Part shown: piece by piece, positions 32,023-44,700 of the stretch
How the letters are laid out: every line of letters starts with the position of its first letter
Numbering within the stretch: the first letter of the stretch is position 1
Assembly (NCBI GenBank): GCA_020466095.1
Contig: CM035806.1
Span: 138,013,599 to 138,077,598, forward strand
DNA from: Chlorops oryzae
Taxonomy: Eukaryota; Arthropoda; Insecta; Diptera; Chloropidae
Direction of reading: 5' to 3'
Length of the DNA stretch: 64,000 bases
Notes under the pieces: model-generated
Seen by the model: the letters and a program-made list of their open reading frames with translations, nothing else
Told to the model about the DNA's origin: nothing
Database searches by the model: none
Translations under genes and position numbers: made by a program

Positions 32023-34311
32023 GTCGTGAATGAATGCACTCCTGTACATTTTTCCAAAAGCGACAATGTGTGTTGACGTAAGCTTATACCTGCCGGCTGG
32101 GGCCTCATCAGAGGTTTGGCTAATTATTCCATCAGATTTTGGTTATACTGCAATTTACACAATCGAAATTTATGAAAAACAGTGAAAAACATTTTTTTAA
32201 ATAGGAGATTTTATTTTAACCTTTTCCTTTTTGTTAAGGAGAGGGGAGCTTGAAATATAATTACACTATTAGGTTCCTATTCGATTCTATTGCGGTTTTG
32301 TTGATTTTTTTGGCATATAGCGTACTTGTTACAGATAAGGAATTTATCAGCCTACTACAAGCTTATGCAATTTTCTTTATCATTTCACAATAATAAACTT
32401 ATTCATATGAGGGATATATAACAAAGTTCCTTGCAGTAGACAGCATTTGTCTTGTTAGTTTCTCGCCCTGCCCTGCACATTTTTAGTCATCGAAAGTAAA
32501 CCAAAATTGGTCTGAAAGTACACAGTGAATAAATCATCTTACCATATTTTTTAAATTCAGATTGTCTAAATTTCTTTTTTAAATCGATCGCAAAACGGGA
32601 TGCCGCACATTCTATTAATATATGGGGCATTTCACGTGGAGCGGGCAGCGAAAATGGGTCATGTTCTGAAAATCGTTCATATTTTGATCAGTTGCACCTC
32701 TATAGAGTGTGAGTTAATGGGCAAATTTTTTTTTGATATATCACCGTTAGTTTTCGAGATATAGGCCTGTAAAAATTGATGAAATGAAAAATAAGCTTTT
32801 TTTGCATGCAATGTTTCGATAAAAAAAATTTTTTTTCAAAAAATAAATAGTAACGGTTTCTAAAGAAAATTTATTGAGCTATTCAAGGATGCAATAAAAA
32901 TCAAAAAAAAAATTTTTTTTCAGTGTAGCACTGGTGGTGAAATGGTTAAAGCACAATTACAACAACTTGGACCTTTTTGATTTTTTTTTTTCGAATTTTA
33001 GCTGCAGGTGTTAAGAATATATCATGTAAGTTTGAAAATGGGATCTCTATTAGTTTAGGAGGTACAAAGCATTGAACATGCGTACCCAGCAATTTTCCCA
33101 TAGCAACAACGAAGTGAGCGCATTATATGCAAAAGTTCAAAACGGAACGAAAATGTTGTGCTTGTCAAGGCGGATTAAACCCGTACAGGGTAGTCTTTAA
33201 TGGCGATACCAACATAATATTTTTGTTCTGACAAAACTGACATTTAAGTGGCTGCTTTGAGTCTATGCTTTTGATTCTGATTTATTACATTTGCAGACTG
33301 GTGCAATGTGGTCAATTTTTTTTGCTCTTGTGGCCTTGCGAATCTTGAAATTATCGCGTTAATCGTTAATCTTTTGACTTGTTAGTTTTTTCCTCATTAG
33401 CTGGGTTGCCTCTTAACTTTATCCAATAAATACAATATCTTGCAAGGATGGGTTTTCCGTTTTCAGTGCGGATGTTCGGAAGGCTTCATGCAACATATGC
33501 AGTGCAACGATATCTCTTATGAGATTCTCAACCGCCGCTGCAAGCTTAATTGCTGCATACATATTTGCAGCTGTGGACTGTACCTCGAAGATCGGTAATC
33601 CACTCACGATCACATGTATACTCGATTTGAAATATATAGACAGTTTATTAATTATCTCAATGCACGACTTACTGTGCATATTTTAATTACTAATTATCTT
33701 TGTCAGTTACTTAAAGCATTTTGTACCAATCCAAGACAAAAATAAGTATTTTTTCTGGTCTGCATTCGTTACGGCATAAGTAGAAAAATGTTGGTTCATC
33801 TGTGCGATGTAAAATAGTTTTCAGAATCGTGAACGCTTTCATGTGCACTTGCGTTATGCGTTATGTATATCGTTGGCAGCGATTCACCGGAGGCGCCTCG
33901 AAAAAAGTTGCTTTGCGGTGAACACGGATCATCTGAGAAAAAAAAAACATGTTTCTAAAATTAAACTGATGTCCCGAGGTAATATCGTGGCCCTTTTTTT
34001 TTTTTTTTGGTAAAGTTTTGAAAAAAGTACGATTATCCCCTTAAAAAAAATTTAGGTTATTGTATTTTTTTAAAATCTATATATAAATAGGCTAAGGCAA
34101 ATCCTTTCAGTACCATTTTCTCCTTTGTTTGTCAACCGATTTTGATAAATTTTTTTTTAATTGAAAGGTATGAGTGACGAGCAGTGCACAAACTATTTTT
34201 TACCTGCGTATACCTGTCGTAAGCAGGTAAAAATTACCAGGTGTTTTTCCAATGTATTTTATATGGGAATACTTATTTCCCCATAGAAATGACTCTAAAG
34301 TGTGTGTGTGT
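32023..34311. other. AT-rich sequence without recognised gene
   Basis: Long A and T runs and no family motif. A - strand frame at 33419-33679 has protein-like composition but no recognisable similarity, so I do not call it. Confidence 0.4.
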
Positions 34312-34498
34312 TTTTTTTTTTTTTTTTTGCTGGATCGCATGGTGGTGGGAATCTTCCAAAGATACGATAAGTCGCATGCACGTTTCGTTCTTAGAACGCC
34401 TACGTACTAAACCCACCTCCTGCAGAACGTTAACCACTCTCCCCGCGGAACTGTCCTTAAAGATTACTTCGCGGGTCGGTTAGCACTGATGCTCTCTT

Positions 34499-34918
34499 CT
34501 ACAACGTCTGTCTACTCCGCCGTAGCCTCTCTACACGACGAAGCTCGAGCTGAACCTCTTCGATATAGGTGCACATACAACTCCAGCTGGCCATACTGCT
34601 GCTCATGAAATCTATGATCTCATCTGGATCAGATGGCCCGTCTATAGGCATCGAAAAACGTTGGCAGCGAAATACCACGTGCTCTTAGTCTTCCGGTTCG
34701 TCGCATATTGGGCATTGCGGCGAATCGTCGTGCCGGAATCTATGCAGGTACCATCTGTACCCACCGTGCCCCGAGGGAAACTGTGTGAGCTGGTAATTGG
34801 TCAAACCATGCTTCCGCCCTATCCATGGCTTTATGTCTGGAATCAACCTAAAGGTCCATCTTCCATTTGTCGCCTCGGTCCACCTTTGTTGCCATTTTTG
34901 GATGGAGATCTGCCGCAC
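34499..34918 (-). pseudogene. R1-B ORF2 C-terminus with zinc-binding motif
   Basis: It reads SIQKWQQRWTEATNGRWTFR, LIPDIKPWIGRKHGLTNYQL and SGHGGYRWYLHRF, then CPICDEPED..EHVVFRC, the R1-type C-terminal CCHC, with one stop in between (about 34685). It ends RRVERLRRSRQTL at 34499. It is the continuation of the reverse transcriptase at 37124. Confidence 0.85.
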
Positions 34919-37123
34919 AGTGTCGCGACTCCATACATTTCTTGGCCAAAAATAGAAGGCGTGGTCGTAGAGCAATGAAATTTGGTTGGAGTATTACTAT
35001 AGCCTAAATTAAGAAATTTTGAGAAAATCATAGAATTTCGCCAACTGCCACGCCCACCTCCCATATAAAGTGATTTTCTAATTTCCACAGTTTTAAAGTT
35101 AGAAAGCTTAAACTTAGTACACAGATTATGAACAGGAAAAAAATGTAGACCCCAAAATATTTTTTTGGTGCCACGCCCCCTTCAGAAACTACGCCCCTTC
35201 AAAGTGCGCACTTTTATGGTGCACTTGTTTATATAGAATTTTTTTTAGCTAATTAAAAAATAAAAAAACTTTTTATGGATTTCAACACTTAAAATATATT
35301 TTTATCACAATTCAAAAAAATTTTAGGTCTACACGACGACTTACGATAATTTCAATGCAGTGAAAATGCATGAAAATTCAACAAAACAATTGTACCGCTT
35401 TCGCCCGTACGCTCATTCAATAATCACTGCTGTTCCAAAATTATTAAATGTTTGAGTGTTAATTCTTCTTGAAATTTGGCATGGACATTTCTTTTGATGA
35501 GATTAAGAAATTTTCAAAATTCCCCTTTAACCCTCTACCCACTCCACAGAATTTTTTTTTTTCGAATCATGCTACTTTTAATCGTAGAATTATTTAATAT
35601 GTGTGTTTTGTATTTAATACATAAAACGAATAAAATAAAATAAAATGAAAAATTGTACAAAATTATTTTTGTTATATGTCGTCGGAATCGGAGGCACAAC
35701 AGTCTGATGTCCAATATGTCAATTGAGTCCAATATGCTTTGAGCTGTTCTCACTAATAATGCTTGTAAGGGTACCTCTGCAGACACCTCGGACAAAATAA
35801 TTGGTTTTGGTAGCAAACGCTCCATTTCATTGTGCAATGAATAGTAGCTTGGAAGGCAATCTTTGTTCACGGAATTCATTACGAATCGTAAAATATTATA
35901 TTTACGGACAGAAAGTTGAAGGTCAAAGTATAAGGCCAACGATCGTGCAACTGACAAGCGATTTACCATATGTTCTTGCCTATTGATTTTTTCAGCCGCA
36001 GCCAGAATTTCCCCTGAAGAAGAAACATTTATTAAGTCTCCTACTTTTCTACGTTTCGATCTTTCAGCAGAGTCTTCATACGATTTTCGTGGCCTTCCTT
36101 TGCTAGTACTCGGATGTACTCTTTTGGATGTAGCCAAAAACAATTTCATTAAGATCAAACAAAAACAAAGTTGCACAAAGTTCACCTCGTCATCATATGT
36201 CTGTAACTTGTCACTTTGTTGTTGTTGTTGTTGTTGTTGATTCATCTGATTATTAGATGTCTATAATTGAAATTAAAATAAACTATGTTTATTTTAAATC
36301 TAATATTAAAAACTCCTGTACTTACTGCCTCACTAATTTTAAAATCGATGGAGGAATTTAACCAATTCGCATTGGTTTCTTCGAATGCAGTTTTCCTCCT
36401 ACCGCTTTAATGCCACTTTTTTTGAATTTTGGATCCAAACCAGCTTAATTTTGTTTTCAAATCTTCTTCATCTAAATCAGCAAAATAAGTTTGTTTAACA
36501 AAACTTATCATATCGTTTTGTTTTGCTCCCCATTTTCTGTCTTTAGAAGAGAGCCACACACTATAGAGTTCCCTTCTAGCAACGGAGATCACTATAATAA
36601 AATCGACATAACAAAAAAACCCGCAGGAAAAAGCAAATCATATTACATACTTATGTTTATATCACTTTGAGGTATATAAAACAAAAAAACACTTTGCGGT
36701 TTGAGGGGTCGTTTTTTTTATTTTTAATTTTAAAAATTTATTTTGCTTTTTATCGCTTCTTTTTATAAATTCCTTATTTTGATGTAACGGAAAATAACAT
36801 ATGTTACAAATATAAACAATAAATTAAATGTCACTTAAAGCATAAAGCTTATGTTATAATTTGGCATATAAATAATTAAGGTGAGACTACTTTCAACAAA
36901 ATTATGCACTCCAAATATTAGCTATTTTTAAAAGTTTCGCTAACAGAATCGAACAAATTTCGCTTAGTGTAACTTTAAAAGCGTGCTGCGCTTAAACGGC
37001 TTAACATATTAAGAAAATTTTTGTTGATTACTCTTAGTATAAATATTGACTACTCATAACAGTAAAAATTTTTAAGCATTTCCAATCTTCATTTTTGGCA
37101 TTTTTGGCCGCGCTCGCGACACT
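34919..37123 (-). mobile_element. 2.2-kb DNA element with a spliced gene, superfamily unknown
   Basis: It interrupts R1-B exactly between RERHTV and RQIS. Both ends carry AGTGTCGCGA (34919-34928; inverted 37114-37123), and a second inverted word GGCCAAAAAT lies just inside (34944-34953; 37100-37109). The target duplication is ambiguous (ACAC, or an imperfect CAGTG/CACTG). The only substantial gene is the two-exon frame at 35535-36592. No RNase H-type transposase, helicase or recombinase motif is visible. Confidence 0.65.
35535..36592 (-). pseudogene. Two-exon gene of unknown function inside the 2.2-kb element
   Basis: Exon A (36592-36326) begins MISVARRELYSVWLSSKDRK and includes DLDEEDLKTKLSWFG. 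One in-frame TAA at 36407 is followed by further sense codons (SGRRKTAFEETNANWLNSS). A 65-bp intron (36325-36261) with GTAAGT and TATAG sites joins it in phase to exon B (36260-35535), which has a glutamine run, SKGRPRKSYEDSAERSKRRK and RKYNILRFVMNSVNKDCLPS. The basic GRPRK..SKRRK segment is reminiscent of an uncharacterised, expanded arthropod protein family; that is memory, not a search. The last 40 residues are hydrophobic low-complexity and may not be real. It could be a DNA-binding or accessory protein. Confidence 0.55.
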
Positions 37124-38216
37124 GTGTGCCGTTCCCGCCTCCTTCGTGCCGTATTTGTTCTGCCCTGCGCGTAGATTCGATGCATTTCATCTGCCAGAAT
37201 ATCTATGGGAATCATCCCCGCTATCACTAGCACTGCATTAGATATGGTTCTGAATCCTGATGCCACTCTTAAGGCAGCCAGTCTATACACTGGTGCTATG
37301 ATCCTAATGTAGCTGCTTGACCTAAGCGATTGCGCCCATATCGGAGCCGCATAAAGAATCACAGATGCCACTACCGTCGATATTAGTTTTCGGATGTCCG
37401 CTTTCGACCCGCCCACATTTGGAAGCACCCTGGAAAGGGCGTTTTGGATTCTGGCTGCCTTTGCTTTCACGTGTGGCAGATGCGTCCGAAAAGATAGGCG
37501 ACTTTCAATGAACACCCCTAAGTACTTGATAGCCGCTTTAGATCTTATCTGATGCTCTCCTACTCGAATCGTACAGAATTCCATTCTTTTCCTGCTGGTT
37601 ACTAACACTGCCTCCGTCTTTTGTTCCGCCAGCGATAATTTCGCTGAACCCAGCCAGGACATCACATCGCTGATGGCCCTGTTGGCTTTGTGCTGAATAT
37701 CCTCTATTTCCTTTGCCGTTATCACTAGACACAGATCATCTGCGAATCCCACCGATACACACTAAGCCGGCAACCGTATTCGCAATACCTGATCATACAT
37801 AAGGTTCCATAGCAGAGGACCCAGAACCGATCCCTGTGGAACCCCTGCAGTTACTCTATATCTTCTACGCCCATCGTCGCTATCGTACTCTAGCCATCTG
37901 TTCGAGAGAAAGGAGCTTATGATGCTTCTGATGTATGGTGGAGCATCCATTCTGGAGATTGCACCTCTCACGTGCATCCATCCTGCCGTATTAAAAGCGG
38001 TTCTTACGTTTAGCGTAACTTTTGCGCAATACTGCTTGGTTCCTCCCCTCCACCTTTCGCCTGAAATAGCCTCCTTTGCCAGATCAACGACCTTATTGAT
38101 CGCCTGGAGTGTCGATCGTCCTTTTCTGAACTCAAATTGGTTCACCGACAGTGCGTTTCTATCTTCTGCTAGTCTCTCCAGCCTGTTGCTAACAATCATC
38201 TCCAGGGTTTTACTAA
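37124..38216 (-). pseudogene. R1-B reverse transcriptase, central part
   Basis: It contains FSKTLEMIVSNRLERLAED, RKGRSTLQAINKVVDLAKEA, VTAGVPQGSVLGPLLWNLMY, GFADDLCLVITAKEI (FADD catalytic pair, frame change at about 37755), EQKTEAVLVTSRKRMEF and IKYLGVFIESRLSFRTH. These are the standard R1 reverse transcriptase blocks and thumb. One frameshift lies just before FADD. Confidence 0.87.
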
Positions 38217-39211
38217 AGACCTTATAACTACCAAGATGTCTAACGCGCATACAAACGAATGGCACAAAGCGAATCAAATTTTGAAAACTATGAAGCAAGT
38301 TAGGGAGAGCGAAAAAAGTTTTTGCTCTCTTATTGTCTCTCAAAAAAGCGGTTCGTTTTGTCTTCGTTTTTCAATTTTTTTTTTTTGTGCACTCACATTA
38401 ATGCAAGGCTGAGAGCCAGAATATTTTGAACATCACTGCTCTATAAATTAGACTCTAAATTTTAGAGACAATAAGAGAGCAAGAATATCCTAGTCGGCAA
38501 TTCGTTCATTCGTGAGTTCATTGATGACATAAGTCAAATATTAAATCTCAAACAACTTTATGAGACGTAAAAAACGGATTTGGCGATAGCGTAACGGATA
38601 CTAAACGAAAATAGTACCTCACATTTGCTATAACATGGCAATGTTAATTTTCAGCAACGAATTCCTCGGAATTCCATTGCGAAAATGCAAATCGCTCAAC
38701 CTAACATTTTCCGACTGGCATACTTTCTCTCTTCCTACTTGCATGAATGTGTGTGCACACAAAACATATCAATTAGAAAATCGAAGCAGTGCCGTAGCAA
38801 TTCTGTTTTGCGTGGGGAATTATTTTTTCAATTTGCGTGGGGAGGCAAAATTATTTTTTCAATTTTAACGTCTATTTTAATTAAATCCACATCACATGCC
38901 CGCTTTCAATGCATGTTTTTTCGATTGTCATTTATTTTTTCTCCTTTTTTAGTTTTTTTCATGGTTAAAAACCAAAATGCGTGGGGGGAAAATTCCCTCT
39001 CCCCTATGGTTGCTACGGCACTGAATCGAAGACAAATTAATACGAAGTTTTTTGAGACCGCTCGTCCCGAAAGAAGGCATTCGACTAACAAAAGCCGAGA
39101 GAAAATTTTGCTTTGCTGTAGAAGGCTGGTACCAGACTCTGGTGCCATAGCTAGGATTTCGTGTGAACATTTTTTTGTACTGCGTTAGACATCTTGGTAG
39201 TTATAAGGTCT
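38217..39211. mobile_element. 1-kb palindromic element inserted in R1-B
   Basis: The ends 38217-38246 and 39182-39211 are perfect 30-bp inverted repeats (AGACCTTATAACTACCAAG...). Subterminal inverted words TTGCTCTCTTATTGTCTCT and AGAGACAATAAGAGAGCAA occur at about 38322 and 38463. There is no coding sequence of recognisable kind. R1 reverse transcriptase resumes directly on either side. The target duplication could not be fixed. Confidence 0.82.
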
Positions 39212-40623
39212 TTGGTTTTACCAACTGTGTCCAGTAAACAAATTGGTCGGTAATAAAAAGAAGGCTCGCCCGGGGGCTTTTCACTCTTTGGCAAAATAAC
39301 TAGCTTTTGCCTCCGCCATATCTCTGGAAATACACCATCCATTAAACATTTGTTATAGACGTGCAGAAATTTTTCCGGGGCATTAACCATTGCCTCTTTA
39401 AGGACTCGATTTGGTATACCATCCGGACCAAGGCCCGTTTTGTCCTTAATCTTTGCACTGGCAAGCAGCAGCTCTTCTGCGCCAATAGGAGCAACACTCC
39501 ACTCATTTTGGGATCCCCTGTCCTCGTTTTCTATTTGCGTCACTTGTGGGAAAAGTGATTTCACAACGATACCCCAAGGGTTTATGTCAGCCTCTGCAAT
39601 GAGTTCCCTATAACATGAGCGCTTACTGCTCTTGATTGCTTTCTGAAAAGCTAGTCTAGCAGCCTTAAATTCTGTCAACCGCTGCTGGAAGCCATCCCGG
39701 TTTCTGGAACGTTGCATAAGTCTTCGAGTTCGGAGGCAAACTGCTCTCTTCTCGCTTATCTCGCTGTTCCACCAATAACACGCTGGTTTGTGATGCCTCT
39801 GCGTCCTTACGGGCATTGAGGCATCACACGGTGTCTTAAGTATGTCGACAAGCCTTCCTGCTAGCTCTGTCACTGATCCTGAACCCAGGTTTTCAGATCC
39901 AAATACATACAGAAACATCTCCTTGTCGAACATGGATCCCTTTCACTTTGGTCCCGACACAGGTTGATCCTTCTGGCGCGCTCTCTGCTTTATTTCAAAC
40001 ATGATTGCTTGATGGTCACTGTGTGTGTAGGCTTGACTCACCGTCCATTCTGTACGCGTGGCTATACCACTACTCGCAAATGTTAGGTCTATAACAGCCT
40101 CCCTGCCTGCTTTTCGGAATGTAGGAGTACATCCCGTATTCAGGACGACAATACCTAGAGTCGCCATCGCTTCCAACAGCATTTCGCCCCGTTTGTTGGT
40201 ACATCTGCTTCCCCACTCTGTTTCCCAGGCATTGAAGTCGCCTGCTACACCCATGGGCGCTTTGCCCACGGCTTCGGCCACCAGCACGTCTAGGAAGCTA
40301 CCGTACTCTACAATTGTCATGCTAGGCGGCGCATAACAACTGAAGAAATGAATGCCATTCACTTTAGCTCGCACAAAGCCCTCCGCTCTTGTTCCTGGAT
40401 TTTGAAAGGCCCAGGATCGCCGACATGTCCACACAGCTGATGAGTCTTTTTGATTCGCCAACCAGACTGCCTCTCCACGGGATATGTACGCCTCGTTTAC
40501 AAGCACTAAATCCACGTCAATTGTTCTAAGCAAGAGGTCTTGCGCTGCCTGACAATGATTACGGTTGATCTGAACAACTCTAATTTTCTTTTCTTTTTCA
40601 TAGCTTCTTGAAATACCGGGCAT
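39212..40623 (-). pseudogene. R1-B ORF2, endonuclease and start of reverse transcriptase
   Basis: From the ATG at 40623: RVVQINRNHCQAAQDLL, FFSCYAPPSMT, GDFNAWETEWGS, DLTFASSGIA and AYTHSDHQAI form an R1-type APE endonuclease with its catalytic Asp, Asn and His. A stop and frame change near 39940 is followed by the linker (HKPACYWWNSEISEKR) and the reverse transcriptase start (IKDKTGLGPDGIPNR, ILPKSEKPPGEPSFYYRPI, LLDTVGKT). Confidence 0.87.
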
Positions 40624-40649
40624 ACTTTGCTTCCGGCCGCATGCCTCGC

Positions 40650-41658
40650 CTTATCCGGGCTCCTATTTGGGCAAAGCATGCATTTAGGATCTTTACTTTA
40701 CTTCAGTCTTTGGCGAAGTGGCCCTCAATTCCGCATTTGATACAGCACTTAGATCTATCCGCATTTCCCTTTCACTCCCGAGCAATGTGGCCGTACTCTA
40801 AACACCTGTAACACTTCTTAACCTATACTTTCTCTCGAACACGGCAGATCACAAAGCCTATTTTAATTTTTTCCCGCTTCGATGAGCATACTAGCTTTCC
40901 CTGCAGGGAGTGTTAATGTAGTATTTTGCATGCCAGCAAATGCCTTCCTGAGGCTGACTACGTCGGCGACGCGGAAATCTACCTCCGGAAAACGTTTCTT
41001 TACCGCCTCGCATATGTCCTCCTTTGTTGTGAACTCATTGACATCTTTGAGTTCCACAGCCACTTTATGGGTTCGAGAATTTACTTCCACTGCGTTCCCC
41101 AGGGATCCCCTAACGGCTGACCGCAGTTTCTCCGTCTGTGCGCCTGTAGAGTTCAAATCTAGGAGCAAGTCACCCGTTCTCGTTCTGCACATCCTATGAA
41201 CTGTCTCAATAACGGCACTGCACCCTGGATCAGACCTAACCTTCTTTACGATCTTCGCATAACTCGCAGATTCTGTCTGCTTTATGACGAGGGCGTCCGG
41301 TTTCACGCGCTTCGTTGTGGCTTCTTTTTTGCGCTTACTTTTTTTGCGCCTTCCTTACTACCCTCCAATCAGTCGCCTTCACCTGCGGTTCTGCGCAGCT
41401 CCTCTGTTCCTCGGCATCCTTTGGACTTTCTCCCCTGTTCTGAGTCCTTCCTGGGCTTACATTCCCCTGCGGATGTGCATTGCTCTTCTGTTGCCGAGTA
41501 TCCTGCAATCTTTCTATCCTAGTCTGGGTCTTTGCAGGCCTGGTAGATGCTGTAATTTCCATTTGCCTTGATGCTTTTGGCTTAGGCGCATTTAGAATTT
41601 CCCCACGATTAGCAGTTTTTGGCCCCGTGCGTCCAGGCATTGTCTGTGTAGCCTTATC
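40650..41658 (-). pseudogene. R1-B ORF1, middle and C-terminal part with zinc knuckles
   Basis: ADKATQTMPGRTGPKTANRG continues the N-terminal piece at 47489. Then come MKPDALVIKQTESASYAKIV, DLLLDLNSTGAQTEKLRSAV and VNSRTHKVAVELKDVNEFTT, the Gag-like core of R1 ORF1. Downstream are CYRCLEYGHIARE and CCIKCGIEGHFAKD; in both knuckles the last Cys codon reads TGA. ORF1 proteins bind element RNA. It is broken by frameshifts and stops. Confidence 0.78.
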
Positions 41659-41773
41659 TGCATTCGATTTAGGTAGGTAGGTAGGTAGAAGTGGCAGCTG
41701 CCTGCTCACGTAGGCACAGTAGGTTGGCCCGTTGTGGTACCACAAGAATTGTCACGACATTTCCCTTACACGT

Positions 41774-44700
41774 CTAGTGGGGAAGCCAATTTGACTTCCT
41801 AATGAACCGAGCGATATCTTTGACTTTCAATTCGGACAGCTCGGTGAGACTGATGAAGAAGGAGTACCCAAGGAGAGACCACCTTCTTCTTGCCAGGGCC
41901 GGGCATTGGCACATAAGGTGGAAGACAGATTCCTCCTCCTCTTCTGAGCGACAACTCCGGCAAAAGTCATTATTCGGCACACCTAGTCTTGCAGCGTGTC
42001 TGCCGAATAGGCAGTGACCGGTGAGTATTGCCACCGTCTGGTGGATGGAGACGCTGCTTAGACTTACTAGCTCTCTGGACCGTCTCCTGTTCAGAGACGG
42101 CCAGGTTTGTCTAGCAACCCAGCAGGAGTCTTCAGTAACCCATCGCTCGTTTGCTAGGATTAAGTACTTTTCTTTGATGAGAAGCTTTACTGTTGCCAGT
42201 GGAACTCCGATGTTGGAAAAGGAGACATCCGATAGCAATGTACCCATTTTAGCCAATTCGTCTGCCTCGCAATTTCCTTCAATGTCCCTGTGTCCCGGTA
42301 CCCAAAGAAGGGATACCGAGGAATGTCCCGCTATCTCGTTAAGAGATTTCCGGCATTCGCGAACAAGCTTGGATGTGGATTCGACCCCATCCAGGGATTT
42401 GATGGCTTGCCTGGCTGTCGGTGAAGATGTAAAATATTCCTGCCAAATATTTCATTACACATGAGCAGCCAGGCGGCATGGTTGATTGCCATGACCTCTG
42501 CCTGAAAAACGCTGCAGTGGTCCGGTAGGCGGAGGGCAAGCTTAATTGTTTAAGCTGCTGGAGTAAACAGCATATCCAACCCTAGCGTTGAGTTTGGAGC
42601 CGTCGGTATATATTTGAATTGAGTCCCCGCTGATATTGATACCATCGCACCACTCCTCCCTGCTTGGTACGAGTGTTTTAAACCTTCGTTCGAAGCAGAG
42701 CGAGGGGGTGCAGTAGTCGATATCAGTTGGGGTAGTGAAATCTTTTATCAGGATTTGAGAATGACCGATGTCGGTTCTTGGCCAGCGACAGACAGTATTT
42801 AATCGCGCGGCGGCGATCTTCGCCTGTTGCTTTATTAGGAGTGATGTTGGAATCCAACATAGAAGCGTAAATAGTGCCTTCGTTGGAGTAGTCCTTAGCG
42901 CCCTTGTTATCAATAGAGCGGACTGTCTCCTGACTTTGTCCAGGGATAGCAGATAAGAATCTTTCTCTGCTACTGGCCACCAACAGGTTGAGCCGTTATA
43001 GGAGAATAGGTTCCACTACTGCCTGGTAAATCCATAATATTGACTTGGGGGACAAACCCCATTTTGTACCTATTGCTCTCCTACAGCAGTATAGGGCGCA
43101 TAAAGCTTTCTTTGCTCTTTCCATGGTGTTCTCTTTCCATAGAAGTTTGCAGTCTAGTGTAAGCCCCAAGTATTTGACTTGGCTGCTTAGTCTTAAAGTA
43201 AACCCCATTAAGTTTTGGTAGGTTAAAGGCAGGAATCTTGTATCTCCTTGTGAAGAGTACTAGTTCAGTTTTGCTGGGATTAATCCCCAGGCCACACTCT
43301 CCACTCCAGCGGCAGAGTGTCTTAAGATGCTGGGACATCAGATTTGATATGATGTCCAGATGTTTGCCAGAGACGGATATGACAATGTCGTCTGCATACG
43401 CTGTGACATCGCATCCGATGGAATCGAGTTCCATTAGCATAGAGTTTACGACTAGGTTCCAGAGAAGTGGGGAGAGGACTCCGCCTTGGGGCGTTCCTCT
43501 TACCACCTTCCTGCTTAACCCGTGTATTTCCCAAATATGACGTAATCTTTCTATCGATTAACAGGCTGTTCACTAGGCTATTAATATTGTCATCGACCCC
43601 TAAATGGGATAGTGCTGATACAATAGCTTGAGAGCAGACATTGTTGAAAGCCCCCTCTATATCAAGGAACGCGGCTAGCGTGTACTCCTTGTATAATAGA
43701 GTGATTTTTCAATTTTTTGTGTCAAATTGTGTAGGGCTGTCTCAACCGACTTGTCCTTTATTGTAGGCGTGTTGTGAGCCCGATAGTCTGTCAATACCAA
43801 TGTTATCTTTAATAAAATGGGCCAGAATCCTCTCGAACGTTTTCAAAAGAAAGGAGGATAGGCTTATGGGACGGTAGTCCTTTGGTTTTGTGTGACTTGC
43901 TTTTCCCGCCTTGGGGATGAAGACGACCCGATATTCCCGCCAGTTGGCCGGAATATAGGAGAGCCTCAAGCAAGCGTTATAAATCTCCGTAAGCCAAGGG
44001 ATCGCCCACGCAAACGAGCGTTGCAGGTCAGCTGGTACGATTCCGTCCGGGCCGGGGGATTTAATGGTGCGAAGGAATTTATTGCCCATTGCACCTGATT
44101 GGTTCTTACCTTCCATCTTAGGGAATGATAAGAGGTCTCAGGAGTGAGAAGAGATCCGTTATCGGTTTCTGAATAGCTTCCTGGAAAGTGAGCGTCCAGA
44201 AGGATTTCCAGCGTTTCTGAGGGAGTGTAGGTCCAAGTCCCATCCTCCCTTTGAATTCCTCCTGGCTGCCTCGGCGAGGAGCTTAGGATTTTGCGTAGTC
44301 GGTTCGTTTCGGAGATACCTTCCATTCCGTCACAGAAGGACCTCCATGACGATCGCTTCGCTTTCCTTACTGTATATTTGAAGATGCGGAGGCTCTCCTT
44401 ATAGGGTTGCCAATCCGATGATACTTTAGCTTCGTTGAAGCACTTCCTGCAATTTTTCCTTAGGTTTGCAATATCCGCATTCCACCAAGGAGGTTTAGAT
44501 TTACCCCCGAAATTTCGTTGGGTTGCATGCAAATTTAGCTGCGGCCGAGTAGGCCGTTGTGAAGGTGCTAACCGCTCCGTCCAAGCTTTGTATGTCTTGG
44601 ATAGGTGGAGGCACCGTTTCAAGTTTGGCTTCTAAGAAGTTGTGAAACTTCTCCCAATTAGTGTGTTTCCTATTTATAAACGTGGTTGGAGCTTTAAGGT

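Noticed and set aside
33419..33679. Minus-strand 86-codon frame
   Set aside because: The composition is protein-like, but there is no family similarity, no supporting neighbours and no convincing splice context. It could be chance in AT-rich DNA.
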